Of a DNA stretch of 43,768 nucleotides, positions 1 to 7,682 are shown piece after piece; the first letter of the stretch is position 1; the number at the start of each line of letters is the position of its first letter. Position numbers and translations under genes: made by a program. Source of the DNA: Gemmataceae bacterium (GTDB lineage Bacteria > Planctomycetota > Planctomycetia > Gemmatales > Gemmataceae); assembly GCA_009691845.1 (NCBI GenBank), contig SIAJ01000043.1, forward strand, positions 1-43,768, in the 5' to 3' direction. The notes under the pieces are model-generated. The model worked only from the letters and a program-made list of their open reading frames with translations, did no database searches and was not told the DNA's origin.

Positions 1-2
1 CC

Positions 3-335
3 ATCTTCGGCGACATTCCAGCCGTGGACCTTGCGACGGCGGGTACGATCGTTCCGTTGGAACTGGTGCCGATTGTCGATGGTGGCAAACTAAAATTCAA
101 GGTACTCGCGGCTGGGAAGGCACTCGTGAAAACGGAAGTTACCGTGATGATCCCGGGGGAAGAGAAAACCAAAGTCGTCATCACGGATGAGGTGGGCCTG
201 ACGACTGCGTTCGACAAAGCGGGCACCTACGGCGTGCATGTTCGACAGGTTCAAACCAAATCGGGCGAGCAAGGCGGCAAGAAGTATGAGGAAATCAGGA
301 ACTACGCGACGTTGGTTGTGGCGTTTGGAAAATGA
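3..335 (+). CDS. C-terminal part of a DUF4198-like protein (5' end outside window)
   Basis: This reading frame is open from the first complete codon at base 3, so the gene starts upstream of the window; the GTG at 24 is probably internal. The visible 110 residues contain a PLELVPI segment, then a beta-rich domain with KFKVLAAGKAL, TDEVGLTTAF and DKAGTYGV. This order matches the C-terminal half of DUF4198/NikM-type periplasmic proteins, where a 'PLE(I/L)VP' stretch precedes an Ig-like domain. Family knowledge suggests an exported protein, sometimes linked to metal uptake, but the signal peptide is not in view and the substrate is unknown. The gene ends 5 bases before a strong palindrome and converges on the next gene. 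Confidence 0.6.
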   Translation: MFGDIPAVDLATAGTIVPLELVPIVDGGKLKFKVLAAGKALVKTEVTVMIPGEEKTKVVITDEVGLTTAFDKAGTYGVHVRQVQTKSGEQGGKKYEEIRNYATLVVAFGK

Positions 336-340
336 TTGGC

Positions 341-399
341 GAGCCTGAAGCGCGAGCGAAGGTCTAACTCTGGCTTACCTTCGCTTGCGCTTCAGGCTC
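341..399. terminator. 23-bp palindrome filling the gap between two convergent genes
   Basis: The arms at 341-363 and 377-399 pair over 23 bases with one G-T wobble and a 13-base loop. The arms carry GAGCCTGAAGCG. The palindrome fills almost all the space between the stop at 333-335 on the plus strand and the stop at 400-402 on the minus strand, so it could end transcripts from both sides. There is no clear T-tract. The core recurs at 32338-32391. Confidence 0.7.
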
Positions 400-939
400 T
401 CACGTAAACAGCCGCGACGATTCGCCCTCGGCTTGCAACTCGTCCAGTTCCTTGCGAACGCGGTTCAGTCCGACCGCACAGAGTTCAAACTCGGATCCGA
501 GTCGCTTAAGCACGGCCGACTCTTCTCGGTACGGGGCATCCTCGAAGGTGCTCGCGATCAGGTACGACCGTTTGCCGATGACGGTATAGCTGACGAAAGC
601 GTCCTTCGTCCAGCCGGAGACCTGTCGCTTCACGCTCTCGGGGAACAATCCGGTCCAGAAGAGAGCGAAGTCGCCGATGTGGCGGTGATATTCTCGCCTC
701 GTACGGCCTTCGGGTGGGATCTCCTCGGCTTCCATTGCCATCTCGGCCACTTCCGTCAGCGGGCGGCCTTCGCTCGACTGCAATCGGTAGATGGCGCTAA
801 AGTGCGTGAAACGAGCAAGCAGTTCGGAGACGTAATCGATCAGCGGTGGGTCGGCCACGCCGATCGAGGTCATGAACGCATGTTCGGTCAGGCCTGTGAA
901 TAGCCGACGGAGTGGATGGCTGGCAGGTGTGGACCACAT
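400..939 (-). CDS. conserved hypothetical protein, 179 aa
   Basis: I do not recognise this family. The protein is soluble, with no signal peptide or membrane segment. Near the N-terminus it has the motif LFTGLTEHAF. The middle is rich in aromatic and charged residues (FTHFSAIYRLQ, REYHRHIGDFALFWTGLFPE), followed by a KRSYLIASTFED segment and a helical C-terminus (LNRVRKELDELQ). The composition looks like a real folded protein rather than a chance frame. It is transcribed away from the histidine kinase gene and its stop codon abuts the palindrome at 341-399. The start at 939 is the first in frame; no clear ribosome binding site decides it. Confidence 0.6.
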   Translation of the reverse strand: MWSTPASHPLRRLFTGLTEHAFMTSIGVADPPLIDYVSELLARFTHFSAIYRLQSSEGRPLTEVAEMAMEAEEIPPEGRTRREYHRHIGDFALFWTGLFPESVKRQVSGWTKDAFVSYTVIGKRSYLIASTFEDAPYREESAVLKRLGSEFELCAVGLNRVRKELDELQAEGESSRLFT

Positions 940-1205
940 AAGAAGGCCCTCGGATGTCCCAGATTTGGGCCTCGGGAGAAAGAGGCTCTACCTATTATTC
1001 GTGGCTGTTGATAAACAGTTGCGTCCCCAGTGTCAATCGGGACCCATTTTTCGACGAATTCACGTAAGCCAGAAGTAGTTGTGGCAGGAAAGTTGTGATC
1101 GGTCGCAAAGAATGTGCTTTTGTCCACCAAAGTCGGTCTCCAAACCGTCATAATGGGAATAGCTTGCCCTATTCGGCACATTCCGTCGGTTCGCTATAAC
1201 GCAAT

Positions 1206-1233
1206 TTGACTTTGCTCTGGCATGAACTAGATA
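1206..1233 (+). promoter_or_regulatory. weak candidate promoter for the kinase/regulator pair
   Basis: TTGACT at 1206-1211 and TAGATA at 1228-1233 are separated by 16 bases. The -35 box is good and the -10 box poor. It lies in the 367-base gap 940-1306 between divergent genes, about 75 bases before the kinase start. I see no other gene or repeat in that gap; the minus-strand frame at 888-1181 has no protein-like features. Confidence 0.3.
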
Positions 1234-1306
1234 CGTTCGTCAGCAGTAATCTTCGTCCCGGTCTGAATCCCAACTCGACGGCGGAACCAAACCAAGTGAG
1301 CACAAA

Positions 1307-2419
1307 GTGACGGACACAGGGGCCAACGCTCGGATCGACTTCGTGAATCGAGTGCTGGGCTCCTCCGACACCTGGCCAAGCCCTCGTGCCATGCTTGTTG
1401 ACATGTGTGTCGCGTTTGGCTTGCGTTCGGCCGGCGTCCGTTGGCCGGCGGAAGGTGCCGCGGTCTTATTGGCCGAGACCACCCCCGGTTCGATCACGGC
1501 TTTCCGTGCCTCGATTCCCGTCCCGGACCAGGCATCGGGTCAATTGTGGGCAGATGGCACGCTCAAGGATTCGGAATGGCTAACGTTGGTTGCGAATGCC
1601 ATTGGGAATTCGCAAGTGTTCCGAAATTTCCTGGGTCCGGCAGCCGACCAGGCGCGAATTTCTCGCAGGCTGGATGATGCAGCGAAGGTGGCCGGGCGAG
1701 TTGCCCATGACCTGGATAACGTCTTTCAGGGAGTGACGGGCTTCGCCTCGCTGGCAATGGAATCGCTTCACAGCAATTCCCCGGCTTACTCGAACATTCT
1801 GGAAGTTGAGACTTCGGCACGACAGGGTCTGAAGTTTTGTGCTCAGCTTCATCAATTAAGTCGAGGCGGCACCGCGAGACCGTTGCCATCGGCTGTGTCG
1901 GGTGCGATCACTCGAGAACTGGCACGTGTCACTTCGGCCTTCCCGGCCGTGCGTTTTGAGTCCGATGTCTTCCCGAATTTGCCGCCGGTGGCAGTCGAGG
2001 CGGGCGGCTTGCAAGCCGTGCTTGGGTTGTTGCTCGACAACGCGGCTGAAGCAAGCCCCAAGGATGGCACGGGGCGGATCACGGCCCGGCTCGTCGAACT
2101 TGCTTCGGCGGATTTGGCAGGATTCCTGGGTTCCCCTGCGACTGGGCCGCACGTTGAAGTGCAGATCTCGGATTCCGGCCCCGGACTGACCGAGGAAGCT
2201 CGGCAGAAGATGTTTGTCGAACCGTTTTTCACCACGAAATTTCGCCATCGTGGACTCAGTCTCACGGTGGTTTACCGAATGATTTTTGCACACCGCGGCG
2301 GTGTGCAGGCGGGAAGCTCACCCGGCAAAGGGACCACGATTCGTGTCGTGCTTCCGTTGTCCGCGGCACGGGTCCCCGCTGTCGAAACTGTCCGCTCCAC
2401 TGGAGGCTTCTCCCGATGA
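1307..2419 (+). CDS. soluble sensor histidine kinase (NtrB-like core)
   Basis: A 370-residue kinase of a two-component pair. Residues 1-115 form an unrecognised N-terminal region without membrane segments, so sensing is probably cytoplasmic. The likely phospho-acceptor is His134 in GRVAHDLDN, the form seen in NtrB-type kinases. The ATP-binding domain has the N box with Asn245 (LLDNAAEA), the G1 box DSGPG at 289-293 and the F box PFFTTK at 306-311. The G2 box, usually GxGLGL, reads HRGLSL here, which is degenerate and may lower activity. It starts with GTG after a weak ribosome site. Its TGA overlaps the ATG of the regulator gene, which makes them a coupled pair. Confidence 0.85.
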   Translation: MTDTGANARIDFVNRVLGSSDTWPSPRAMLVDMCVAFGLRSAGVRWPAEGAAVLLAETTPGSITAFRASIPVPDQASGQLWADGTLKDSEWLTLVANAIGNSQVFRNFLGPAADQARISRRLDDAAKVAGRVAHDLDNVFQGVTGFASLAMESLHSNSPAYSNILEVETSARQGLKFCAQLHQLSRGGTARPLPSAVSGAITRELARVTSAFPAVRFESDVFPNLPPVAVEAGGLQAVLGLLLDNAAEASPKDGTGRITARLVELASADLAGFLGSPATGPHVEVQISDSGPGLTEEARQKMFVEPFFTTKFRHRGLSLTVVYRMIFAHRGGVQAGSSPGKGTTIRVVLPLSAARVPAVETVRSTGGFSR

Positions 2420-3117
2420 CTGTTCGCACACCCGCTTCCCCGGCCGAAGTGACCCGTAATTCCGTCGTTCGGATTTCTCCAACCGCCGGCCTGGCCGACT
2501 TCCAGGCGTCGGGCGAGATCCGCATCCTGATCCTCGACGACGATCCCAGCGTTTGCACGTTCATCCGCACGCTGCTCGGCAACGACGGGTTCATGATGGA
2601 CACCCTGTCTGACCCAAGTCAGGTCGAAGGCTGGCTGAAGGGCCAGTCGTATCACCTGATCATCATGGATTACATTCTGCCCGGACTGAACGCGGAGCAG
2701 ATCTTCGCCTGGGTCCGCGACTACCAGCCGGAAGCCAGCGTCATCGTCGTGACCGGCTATCCGTCGGTCGAGAGTGCTCTGAGCTGCTTGCGGGCTCGCA
2801 CGTACGACTACCTGACCAAGCCGTTTCAGCCAGAACAAATGCGGAACCTGGTCGTTCGCTGCCTGGAACAAAAGGGCATGCTCCGCATGACGGAGGAAGC
2901 CCTGCGTGAAACGCTCGGCAACGTCATCCGCATACGCCGCAAACACCTGAAGATGACCCTACAGCAAATGTCCGACAAGACAGGCGTTTCTCTGGGCTAC
3001 CTCTCGCAGATCGAACTCGGCAAGAATTCTGCCTCCATCGAAACGCTCTATCGCATCTGTCTGGCGATCGGCATGAAGATGAGCGAGTTGTTCCAGGCGG
3101 TGCAGGGGAAAGAGTAA
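2416..3117 (+). CDS. response regulator with Cro/XRE-type DNA-binding domain
   Basis: A 233-residue protein starting in an ATGA overlap with the kinase gene. After about 34 linker residues comes a receiver domain (35-150) with the acidic cluster D41-D43, phospho-acceptor Asp85 in IIMDYILPG, Thr113 and Lys135 in LTKPF. Residues 171-226 form a Cro/C1-type helix-turn-helix (IRIRRKHLKMTLQQMSDKTG, then GYLSQIELGKNSAS and ETLYRICLAIG). Response regulators normally carry OmpR, NarL, NtrC or LytTR outputs, so an XRE output is uncommon. Inference: phosphorylation by the coupled kinase controls repression or dimerisation at an operator not visible here. A perfect 18-bp palindrome follows 10 bases after the stop. 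Confidence 0.88.
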   Translation: MTVRTPASPAEVTRNSVVRISPTAGLADFQASGEIRILILDDDPSVCTFIRTLLGNDGFMMDTLSDPSQVEGWLKGQSYHLIIMDYILPGLNAEQIFAWVRDYQPEASVIVVTGYPSVESALSCLRARTYDYLTKPFQPEQMRNLVVRCLEQKGMLRMTEEALRETLGNVIRIRRKHLKMTLQQMSDKTGVSLGYLSQIELGKNSASIETLYRICLAIGMKMSELFQAVQGKE

Positions 3118-3127
3118 GTCGGGTCGA

Positions 3128-3182
3128 AATGATAAATGCCAAATGTCGGGCCGAGGAGGCTCTGCATTTGGCATTTATCATT
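3128..3182. terminator. 18-bp perfect palindrome after the regulator gene
   Basis: AATGATAAATGCCAAATG at 3128-3145 is the exact reverse complement of 3165-3182, with a 19-base GC-rich loop. The arms are AT-rich, unlike their surroundings. It begins 11 bases after the regulator stop codon and probably protects or ends that transcript. Confidence 0.6.
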
Positions 3183-3200
3183 GCGTCTTTGCAAAAGAAG

Positions 3201-3228
3201 AGGCCCTCGCCGGGGGAGGCGAGGGCCT
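3201..3228 (-). terminator. intrinsic terminator reading on the minus strand
   Basis: AGGCCCTCGCC at 3201-3211 pairs perfectly with 3218-3228 around a 6-base loop. Read on the minus strand the stem is followed by CTTCTTTTGC, a T-rich tract, so it is a classic intrinsic terminator in that direction. No recognised minus-strand gene lies just upstream of it, which implies an unannotated transcript. Confidence 0.5.
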
Positions 3229-3605
3229 GGGGAGTAGACAGGGAGTTCTGACTTGCTTCGAGGAAGGTGTAGTTCCTTGTTGGGTCAGGACCGGGGGAGG
3301 TCTCGTAACCCGGAACCGGATAACCTGGCGACTTGGCGGTTTGGAGAATCGGGGGAGAATCCCAAACCATCGCGTTGGCTACCCACCCACTCGACCACTT
3401 TCGTTAGCCTTGTGGATGAGAAGTAGTTAAGCACGATCCGTGCCATTCGAAGGATTCGGGCGAACATCAGGGACGCTGGCAATGCGTAACTGTCTATCAG
3501 AGCGATTGTTAGTGAAACATCGCTCGATAAAATCTCCAACGCAAAATCGTTGGCCCGCCTTTTCAAGCGTTTGTAATTCCTTCTGCTGCTCTGTAAGACA
3601 TGCAT
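3229..3605 (-). other. structured intergenic region, possible small RNA
   Basis: No recognised gene lies here. Several short inverted repeats occur: GGTTTGG near 3339 with CCAAACC near 3363, GCACG/CGTGC near 3430-3442, and AGCGAT/ATCGCT near 3502-3525. Together with the minus-strand terminator at 3201-3228, they could mark a minus-strand small RNA that starts somewhere around 3430-3520. A minus-strand reading frame across 3230-3370 is proline-rich, but I could not support it as a protein. No convincing promoter was found. Confidence 0.25.
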
Positions 3606-3628
3606 CGTCGAGGCCGTTGGCCTCGACG
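3606..3628 (+). promoter_or_regulatory. 10-bp hairpin just upstream of the isomerase start
   Basis: CGTCGAGGCC, a GTT loop and GGCCTCGACG form a perfect 10-bp hairpin that ends 18 bases before the ATG at 3647. The ribosome site GGAAGAG lies between hairpin and start. The hairpin may shape the leader of this mRNA, or it may be a dispersed palindromic repeat. Confidence 0.4.
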
Positions 3629-3646
3629 CTAAACGGAAGAGATTAC

Positions 3647-4987
3647 ATGAACGACAACCTCTCTCGCGACCTGTATACCGCGCTTTGCGCGATCCCCCTC
3701 ATTGACCCACATTCGCACATCGACCCGATTGCCCCGGCTTCGCGATCTCTCGACGACATCCTCGGTTACCACTACTACACGGAACTCGCTCACTCGGCCG
3801 GAATGAGCCACGAGCCGCTTCGCAAGGAGACTTCACCCCGCGACCGAGTGAAGGCCATCCTCGGCCACATGGGCCGCTTCGACAACACGGTTCAATACGC
3901 ATGGTTCCTGGAAATCGCCCGCGAGTTCCTTGGCTTCACCGGCGACAAGGTCACATCCGCCGATGCCGATGCGTTGTTCGATTCGGCTCAAACTATCTTC
4001 AGCCAGCCCGACTGGGAGAAGCAGGTTCTCAAGAAGAGCAACATCGACGCCATCTTCCTGACCAACGAATTCGACGACTCGCTCGATGGTTTCGACACTT
4101 CCGTGTACGTCCCGTGCCTGCGTACTGACGCGCTGGTGTTTCATTTGGACAAGCCAAAAATCCGCCAGAGATTGATCGATACGACCGGCGTGGACGTGGG
4201 CGATGCTCAATCGCTGCGCAAGGCTGTTTGGAAGCTATTTGCACGCTTCAAGGCGAAGGGAGCGAAGGCCTGTGCAATCTCGTTGCCGCCCGATTTTGCC
4301 CCCGTGAAAGTGCCGGATGCTGAATTGGATCGGGCCTTGAAAGCTCTCTCAGGCGACAGCCCGATTGCTAAAGCCGTCTTCGGCGGGTTCCAGTTCGCCC
4401 GCACGATCGCTGGCAAGTCGACGGGCGTGGACGAATCGCCCCAGGCGGCCGTCGCGAGGGGAGTCTTCTGGATGCTCGCCGAGCATTGCCGGGAATTCGA
4501 GTTGCCGTTCGACCTGATGATCGGCGTCAACCGAACAGTCTACGAGGCAGGCGTCTACCAGGGACAGGACCTATTCGATCGCCAGACGAGCCTGATCCAG
4601 TATCGCGATTTGTTCAATGCCTTCCCGGAAGTGACCTTCCCGATTTCGGTGCTGACGAGCGGGCAAAATCAGGAACTCGTCGCGTATTCTTGGATCTTCC
4701 CGAATGTGGTGACGAACGGGCACTGGTGGTATTCGAACATCCCGGCCTACATTGGCCGTGATTTGACGGAACGTCTACAAGCCGTTCCCAAGACCAAGCA
4801 GATCGGTTACTATTCCGACGCGTACAAGCTGGAGTTCGTGTTGCCGAAGTACAACATGTATCGCCGGGTGCTCGCAGAAGCACTCGCCGACCAGTTCGTT
4901 CGACCAGGTCGCATGAGCGAAACGGAAGCAGTCGCACTGGGCAAGCGGCTGTTACGGGACAACGTCCGCGAGATTTTCGACGTATAA
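3647..4987 (+). CDS. uronate isomerase-like enzyme (UxaC/amidohydrolase family)
   Basis: This 446-residue protein probably has the metal-dependent TIM-barrel fold of glucuronate/galacturonate isomerase, which interconverts hexuronates and ketohexuronates in sugar acid breakdown. The N-terminus has the metal motif IDPHSHIDP (His22, His24), then GYHYYTELAHSAGM. The C-terminal half has NGHWWYSNIPAYIGRDL and YYSDAYKLEFVLPKYNMYRR, where UxaC proteins have the WWF region and the conserved tail helix. It is rather divergent, so the substrate is uncertain. I chose the ATG at 3647 because GGAAGAG precedes it; the frame stays open back to 3440, but that stretch holds a hairpin and no protein-like sequence. 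The next gene starts 41 bases downstream. Confidence 0.7.
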   Translation: MNDNLSRDLYTALCAIPLIDPHSHIDPIAPASRSLDDILGYHYYTELAHSAGMSHEPLRKETSPRDRVKAILGHMGRFDNTVQYAWFLEIAREFLGFTGDKVTSADADALFDSAQTIFSQPDWEKQVLKKSNIDAIFLTNEFDDSLDGFDTSVYVPCLRTDALVFHLDKPKIRQRLIDTTGVDVGDAQSLRKAVWKLFARFKAKGAKACAISLPPDFAPVKVPDAELDRALKALSGDSPIAKAVFGGFQFARTIAGKSTGVDESPQAAVARGVFWMLAEHCREFELPFDLMIGVNRTVYEAGVYQGQDLFDRQTSLIQYRDLFNAFPEVTFPISVLTSGQNQELVAYSWIFPNVVTNGHWWYSNIPAYIGRDLTERLQAVPKTKQIGYYSDAYKLEFVLPKYNMYRRVLAEALADQFVRPGRMSETEAVALGKRLLRDNVREIFDV

Positions 4988-5028
4988 TTCAGCGACGCCC
5001 TTCCTCATTTCCTCCGGAGCCTTCTCTT

Positions 5029-6318
5029 ATGGCGTCCTCTCCCGCGCCGATCAATTTGGCTTCCTCGCTTCTGGGCGGTTCGCCCACGTACAAGATGGCC
5101 TGCGACCAGCTTTATGAGGTCGCGGGGGTCATGGGCACCGACGCAGGCATCATCGGCCGGCTTGCGATTCCGAAGCGATCGCTGGTGGTGGCGGTCCCCA
5201 TCCGAATGGACAGCGGCGAAGTACGAACGTTTGTGGGCTATCGGGTGCAACACTCGATCACGAGTGGGGCGTCCAAGGGGGGGCTTCGTTACGCTCCCCA
5301 TGTCGATCTGGGTGAAGTCGCAGCGTTGTCGATGTGGATGTCCTGGAAAGTGGGCCTCATGAACCTGCCTTTCTCCGGTGCGAAGGGGGGCATCGCCTGC
5401 GATCCGACCAAAATGAGCAGGGGTGAACTCGAACGCATGACTCGCCGCTACACGGAAGAAGTCCTGCCCATCATCGGTCCACGCGTCGACGTGATGGCCC
5501 CGGACATGGGCACGGACGAGCAAACGATGGCCTGGATCATGGACACCTACTCCATGAAGGTTGGCTATGCCTGTCCAGAGATCGTGACGGGTAAACCAGT
5601 CGAACTCGGCGGCTGCGTCGGCCGTCGCGAGGCCACGGGTCGAGGCGTGATGTATTGCATTCTCGAGGCGATGGGGGAACTGAAGATCAAGGCGGAGGGA
5701 TCAACCGCCGTGGTCCAAGGCTTCGGCAACGTCGGCTCCGTGCTTTGCCAGGAGTTGTTTCAGCGCGGCGTGAAAGTAATCGCAATCGGCGATCGGACCG
5801 GATCGATTCGGGACACGCAGGGGATTGATATTCCTGCGCTGACGCGGCACGTGGCGGCAGGAAAGGAACTTTGCAAATTCCCCGGAGTGACCGTGATCCC
5901 GGATGATGAGTTGCTAACCACGAAGTGTACAGTGCTCGCTCCGTGTGCCATGGAACGTGTCATCACCGCCGACAACGCTCCGCGGCTGGATTGCCGAGTT
6001 CTGGCAGAGGGGGCCAATGGGCCAACCACTATCGAGGCAGATCGCATTCTGGCTGCGTCGGAAACGTTCGTGATCCCGGACATTCTCTGCAATGCCGGCG
6101 GCGTGACCGTCAGCTATTTCGAGTGGGTCCAGGATCTGCAACAGTACTTTTGGGACGAGAGTCAGGTGAACGACAAGCTGCGGGAATTGATGCTGAAGGC
6201 CTTTCGCCGTGTGCGTACCCAGGCGAAGGAACTCAACCTGACGAACCGCATGGCCGCCCTGAGCCTCGGTGTGAACAAGGTCGCGCTCGAAAAAGCGAAA
6301 CGCGGGTTGTATCCGTAA
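5029..6318 (+). CDS. gdhA: glutamate dehydrogenase
   Basis: A 429-residue Glu/Leu/Phe/Val dehydrogenase that interconverts glutamate with 2-oxoglutarate and ammonia using NAD(P). The substrate lysines are visible in SGASKGGLRY (Lys83), MSWKVGL (Lys107) and FSGAKGGI (Lys119, catalytic). Asp159 lies in APDMGTDEQTM. The Rossmann motif GFGNVG is at 231-236 and the adenine-side DRTGSI follows. CNAGGVTVSYFEWVQ near the C-terminus is characteristic of the family. Length is typical. Glutamate rather than leucine dehydrogenase is inferred from overall similarity of the motifs. The pseudouridine synthase gene follows closely. Confidence 0.93.
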   Translation: MASSPAPINLASSLLGGSPTYKMACDQLYEVAGVMGTDAGIIGRLAIPKRSLVVAVPIRMDSGEVRTFVGYRVQHSITSGASKGGLRYAPHVDLGEVAALSMWMSWKVGLMNLPFSGAKGGIACDPTKMSRGELERMTRRYTEEVLPIIGPRVDVMAPDMGTDEQTMAWIMDTYSMKVGYACPEIVTGKPVELGGCVGRREATGRGVMYCILEAMGELKIKAEGSTAVVQGFGNVGSVLCQELFQRGVKVIAIGDRTGSIRDTQGIDIPALTRHVAAGKELCKFPGVTVIPDDELLTTKCTVLAPCAMERVITADNAPRLDCRVLAEGANGPTTIEADRILAASETFVIPDILCNAGGVTVSYFEWVQDLQQYFWDESQVNDKLRELMLKAFRRVRTQAKELNLTNRMAALSLGVNKVALEKAKRGLYP

Positions 6319-6371
6319 AGAATGCACTGTTTATCGTTCGAGCCGCTGGCCCGAACGCTAGACTAAGTGAC

Positions 6372-7343
6372 GTGACCACACCTGCCACTCTACACACCGT
6401 GACCGCCGAGCAAGCCGGGCTAACGCTCGCGGCGGTTTTACGGATCATTCGTCCGGGTGAGTCGTGGTCCAAGATCCGGGGGCTCAGCACGGGCCGCCGA
6501 GTGGCCGTGGGAGGTTCGCTGTGCATGGACCCTGCCCGCCGCTTGAAAGCGGGCGAAGTTGTCGAATTGCTTGCGCGAGCGACTCCGGCCATTAAAGGGG
6601 AAGATCCCGAATCCGTGGTTATTCGCCACCTGGACGAGGACGTGGTCGTCGTTGAGAAGGCGTCCGGCATCAGCACGGTTCGTCATCCGGCCGAACAGGA
6701 TTGGGATGAAAAACGCCGGGTACTGGTGCCGACACTCGACGATGTGACTCAGCTTGCCATCGCGAAGAAACTCGGCAAAAAAAAGCACGAACTGAAACGA
6801 TTGCGGATCGTGCAAAGACTCGACAAGGATACGAGCGGCCTGGTCGTCTTTGGCCGCAGCGCGGCGGCAGAACGCGAATTGGGCCGGCAATTCAAGGCCC
6901 ACACGGTCGTCAGGCGATATATCACGATCGTTCCTGGCACGTTCAAACCGCGTACGATTTCAAGTTGGCTGATTCGCGACCGTGGCGATGGCCGTCGTGG
7001 CAGCGGACCGGAGGGAGCGGGCGAAGGAAAACATGCCGTGACGCATGTGAGGCTCTTCGAGCAACTTTCGAAACACACGATCCTGGTCTGCCAGCTCGAA
7101 ACAGGCCGCACACACCAGATTCGCATCCACCTGTCGGAAGCGGGCCATCCGGTCTGCGGCGAGGCAGTCTACAATCGCCGAAACGATGGCAGCGTGATCC
7201 CGGACGAAAGTAGTGCCCCACGCCTCGCGCTTCACGCGACAGAGTTAGGTTTCGTGCATCCGACTACCTTGAAGGAAGTACACTGGGAGATGCCGCTGCC
7301 TGATGACTTGCAACAGATGATCGAGCGATTGAGGAAATCGTAG
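6372..7343 (+). CDS. RluA-family RNA pseudouridine synthase
   Basis: A 323-residue enzyme that isomerises uridine to pseudouridine in rRNA or tRNA. An S4-like RNA-binding region spans about 20-68 (LAAVLRIIRPGESWSKIRG, LKAGEVVEL). The catalytic loop is IVQRLDKDTSGLVVF, with Asp151. The conserved GRTHQIRIHLSEAGHPVCGE segment lies towards the C-terminus. The start is uncertain: the frame is open further back into gdhA, but sequence before the GTG at 6372 is not protein-like and that start gives the expected family length. The target uridine cannot be told from sequence. The stop codon TAG lies inside the repeat at 7340-7396. Confidence 0.85.
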   Translation: MTTPATLHTVTAEQAGLTLAAVLRIIRPGESWSKIRGLSTGRRVAVGGSLCMDPARRLKAGEVVELLARATPAIKGEDPESVVIRHLDEDVVVVEKASGISTVRHPAEQDWDEKRRVLVPTLDDVTQLAIAKKLGKKKHELKRLRIVQRLDKDTSGLVVFGRSAAAERELGRQFKAHTVVRRYITIVPGTFKPRTISSWLIRDRGDGRRGSGPEGAGEGKHAVTHVRLFEQLSKHTILVCQLETGRTHQIRIHLSEAGHPVCGEAVYNRRNDGSVIPDESSAPRLALHATELGFVHPTTLKEVHWEMPLPDDLQQMIERLRKS

Positions 7344-7396
7344 CCGTGTTCGTTAGAACGCGGGAGACTCCACCGCACTCTAACGAGTGCGGCTAC
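7340..7396. repeat. double-hairpin repeat, copy 1
   Basis: Left half 7340-7363 and right half 7373-7396 each form their own hairpin (8-bp stems with loops GTTA and TAAC). They are also largely complementary to each other, starting GTAGCC and ending GGCTAC. The stop codon of the pseudouridine synthase is bases 2-4 of the element. Related copies lie at 24821-24873 and 27011-27103. Confidence 0.8.
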
Positions 7397-7408
7397 AAAG
7401 AGCCAATA

Positions 7409-7681
7409 ATGGACATTAAGTGGGATGACACCGACCCCAACTCAGGCAAGCGCCGCTTCGTCAAGGCCGAGCGTTTTGCGGGTGCATGGACTTTTTTCTG
7501 CCGTCGCGAACGTCGGAGTATCTGGGAAAAATGGGCCAATCCCTCGCGTGAGATGTGGGAAGACCTGCTCGAATCACTCGAAAGACGGCTCGGCCGACAC
7601 GAGGGTATCGAACTCGGCGACGTGGCAATGGTAAAACGAAAGCTCGCAGACTGGCGTGATTCGAAGACGGTGAACGGCTGA
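7409..7681 (+). CDS. small conserved hypothetical protein, 90 aa
   Basis: Begins MDIKWDDTDP and is rich in Trp and Arg: GAWTFFCRRERRSIWEKWAN, then EMWEDLLESLERRLGRHEGI and a charged helical tail. No signal peptide or membrane segment. I do not recognise the family. The ATG at 7409 was chosen because the frame upstream runs through the double-hairpin repeat. The stop is 1 base before the Nudix start, so the two genes are probably co-transcribed and perhaps co-translated. Confidence 0.65.
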   Translation: MDIKWDDTDPNSGKRRFVKAERFAGAWTFFCRRERRSIWEKWANPSREMWEDLLESLERRLGRHEGIELGDVAMVKRKLADWRDSKTVNG

Positions 7682-7682
7682 C

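Noticed and set aside
888..1181. Small minus-strand gene in the gap before the kinase
   Set aside because: No motif, no ribosome site and overlap with the hypothetical gene in another frame.
3440..3646. Extended N-terminus of the uronate isomerase-like protein
   Set aside because: The frame is open but runs through a hairpin repeat and shows no family similarity; ATG 3647 has a good ribosome site.
5925..6371. Extended N-terminus of the pseudouridine synthase overlapping gdhA
   Set aside because: The bases encode GDH in another frame; the translation is arginine-rich and unlike the family.
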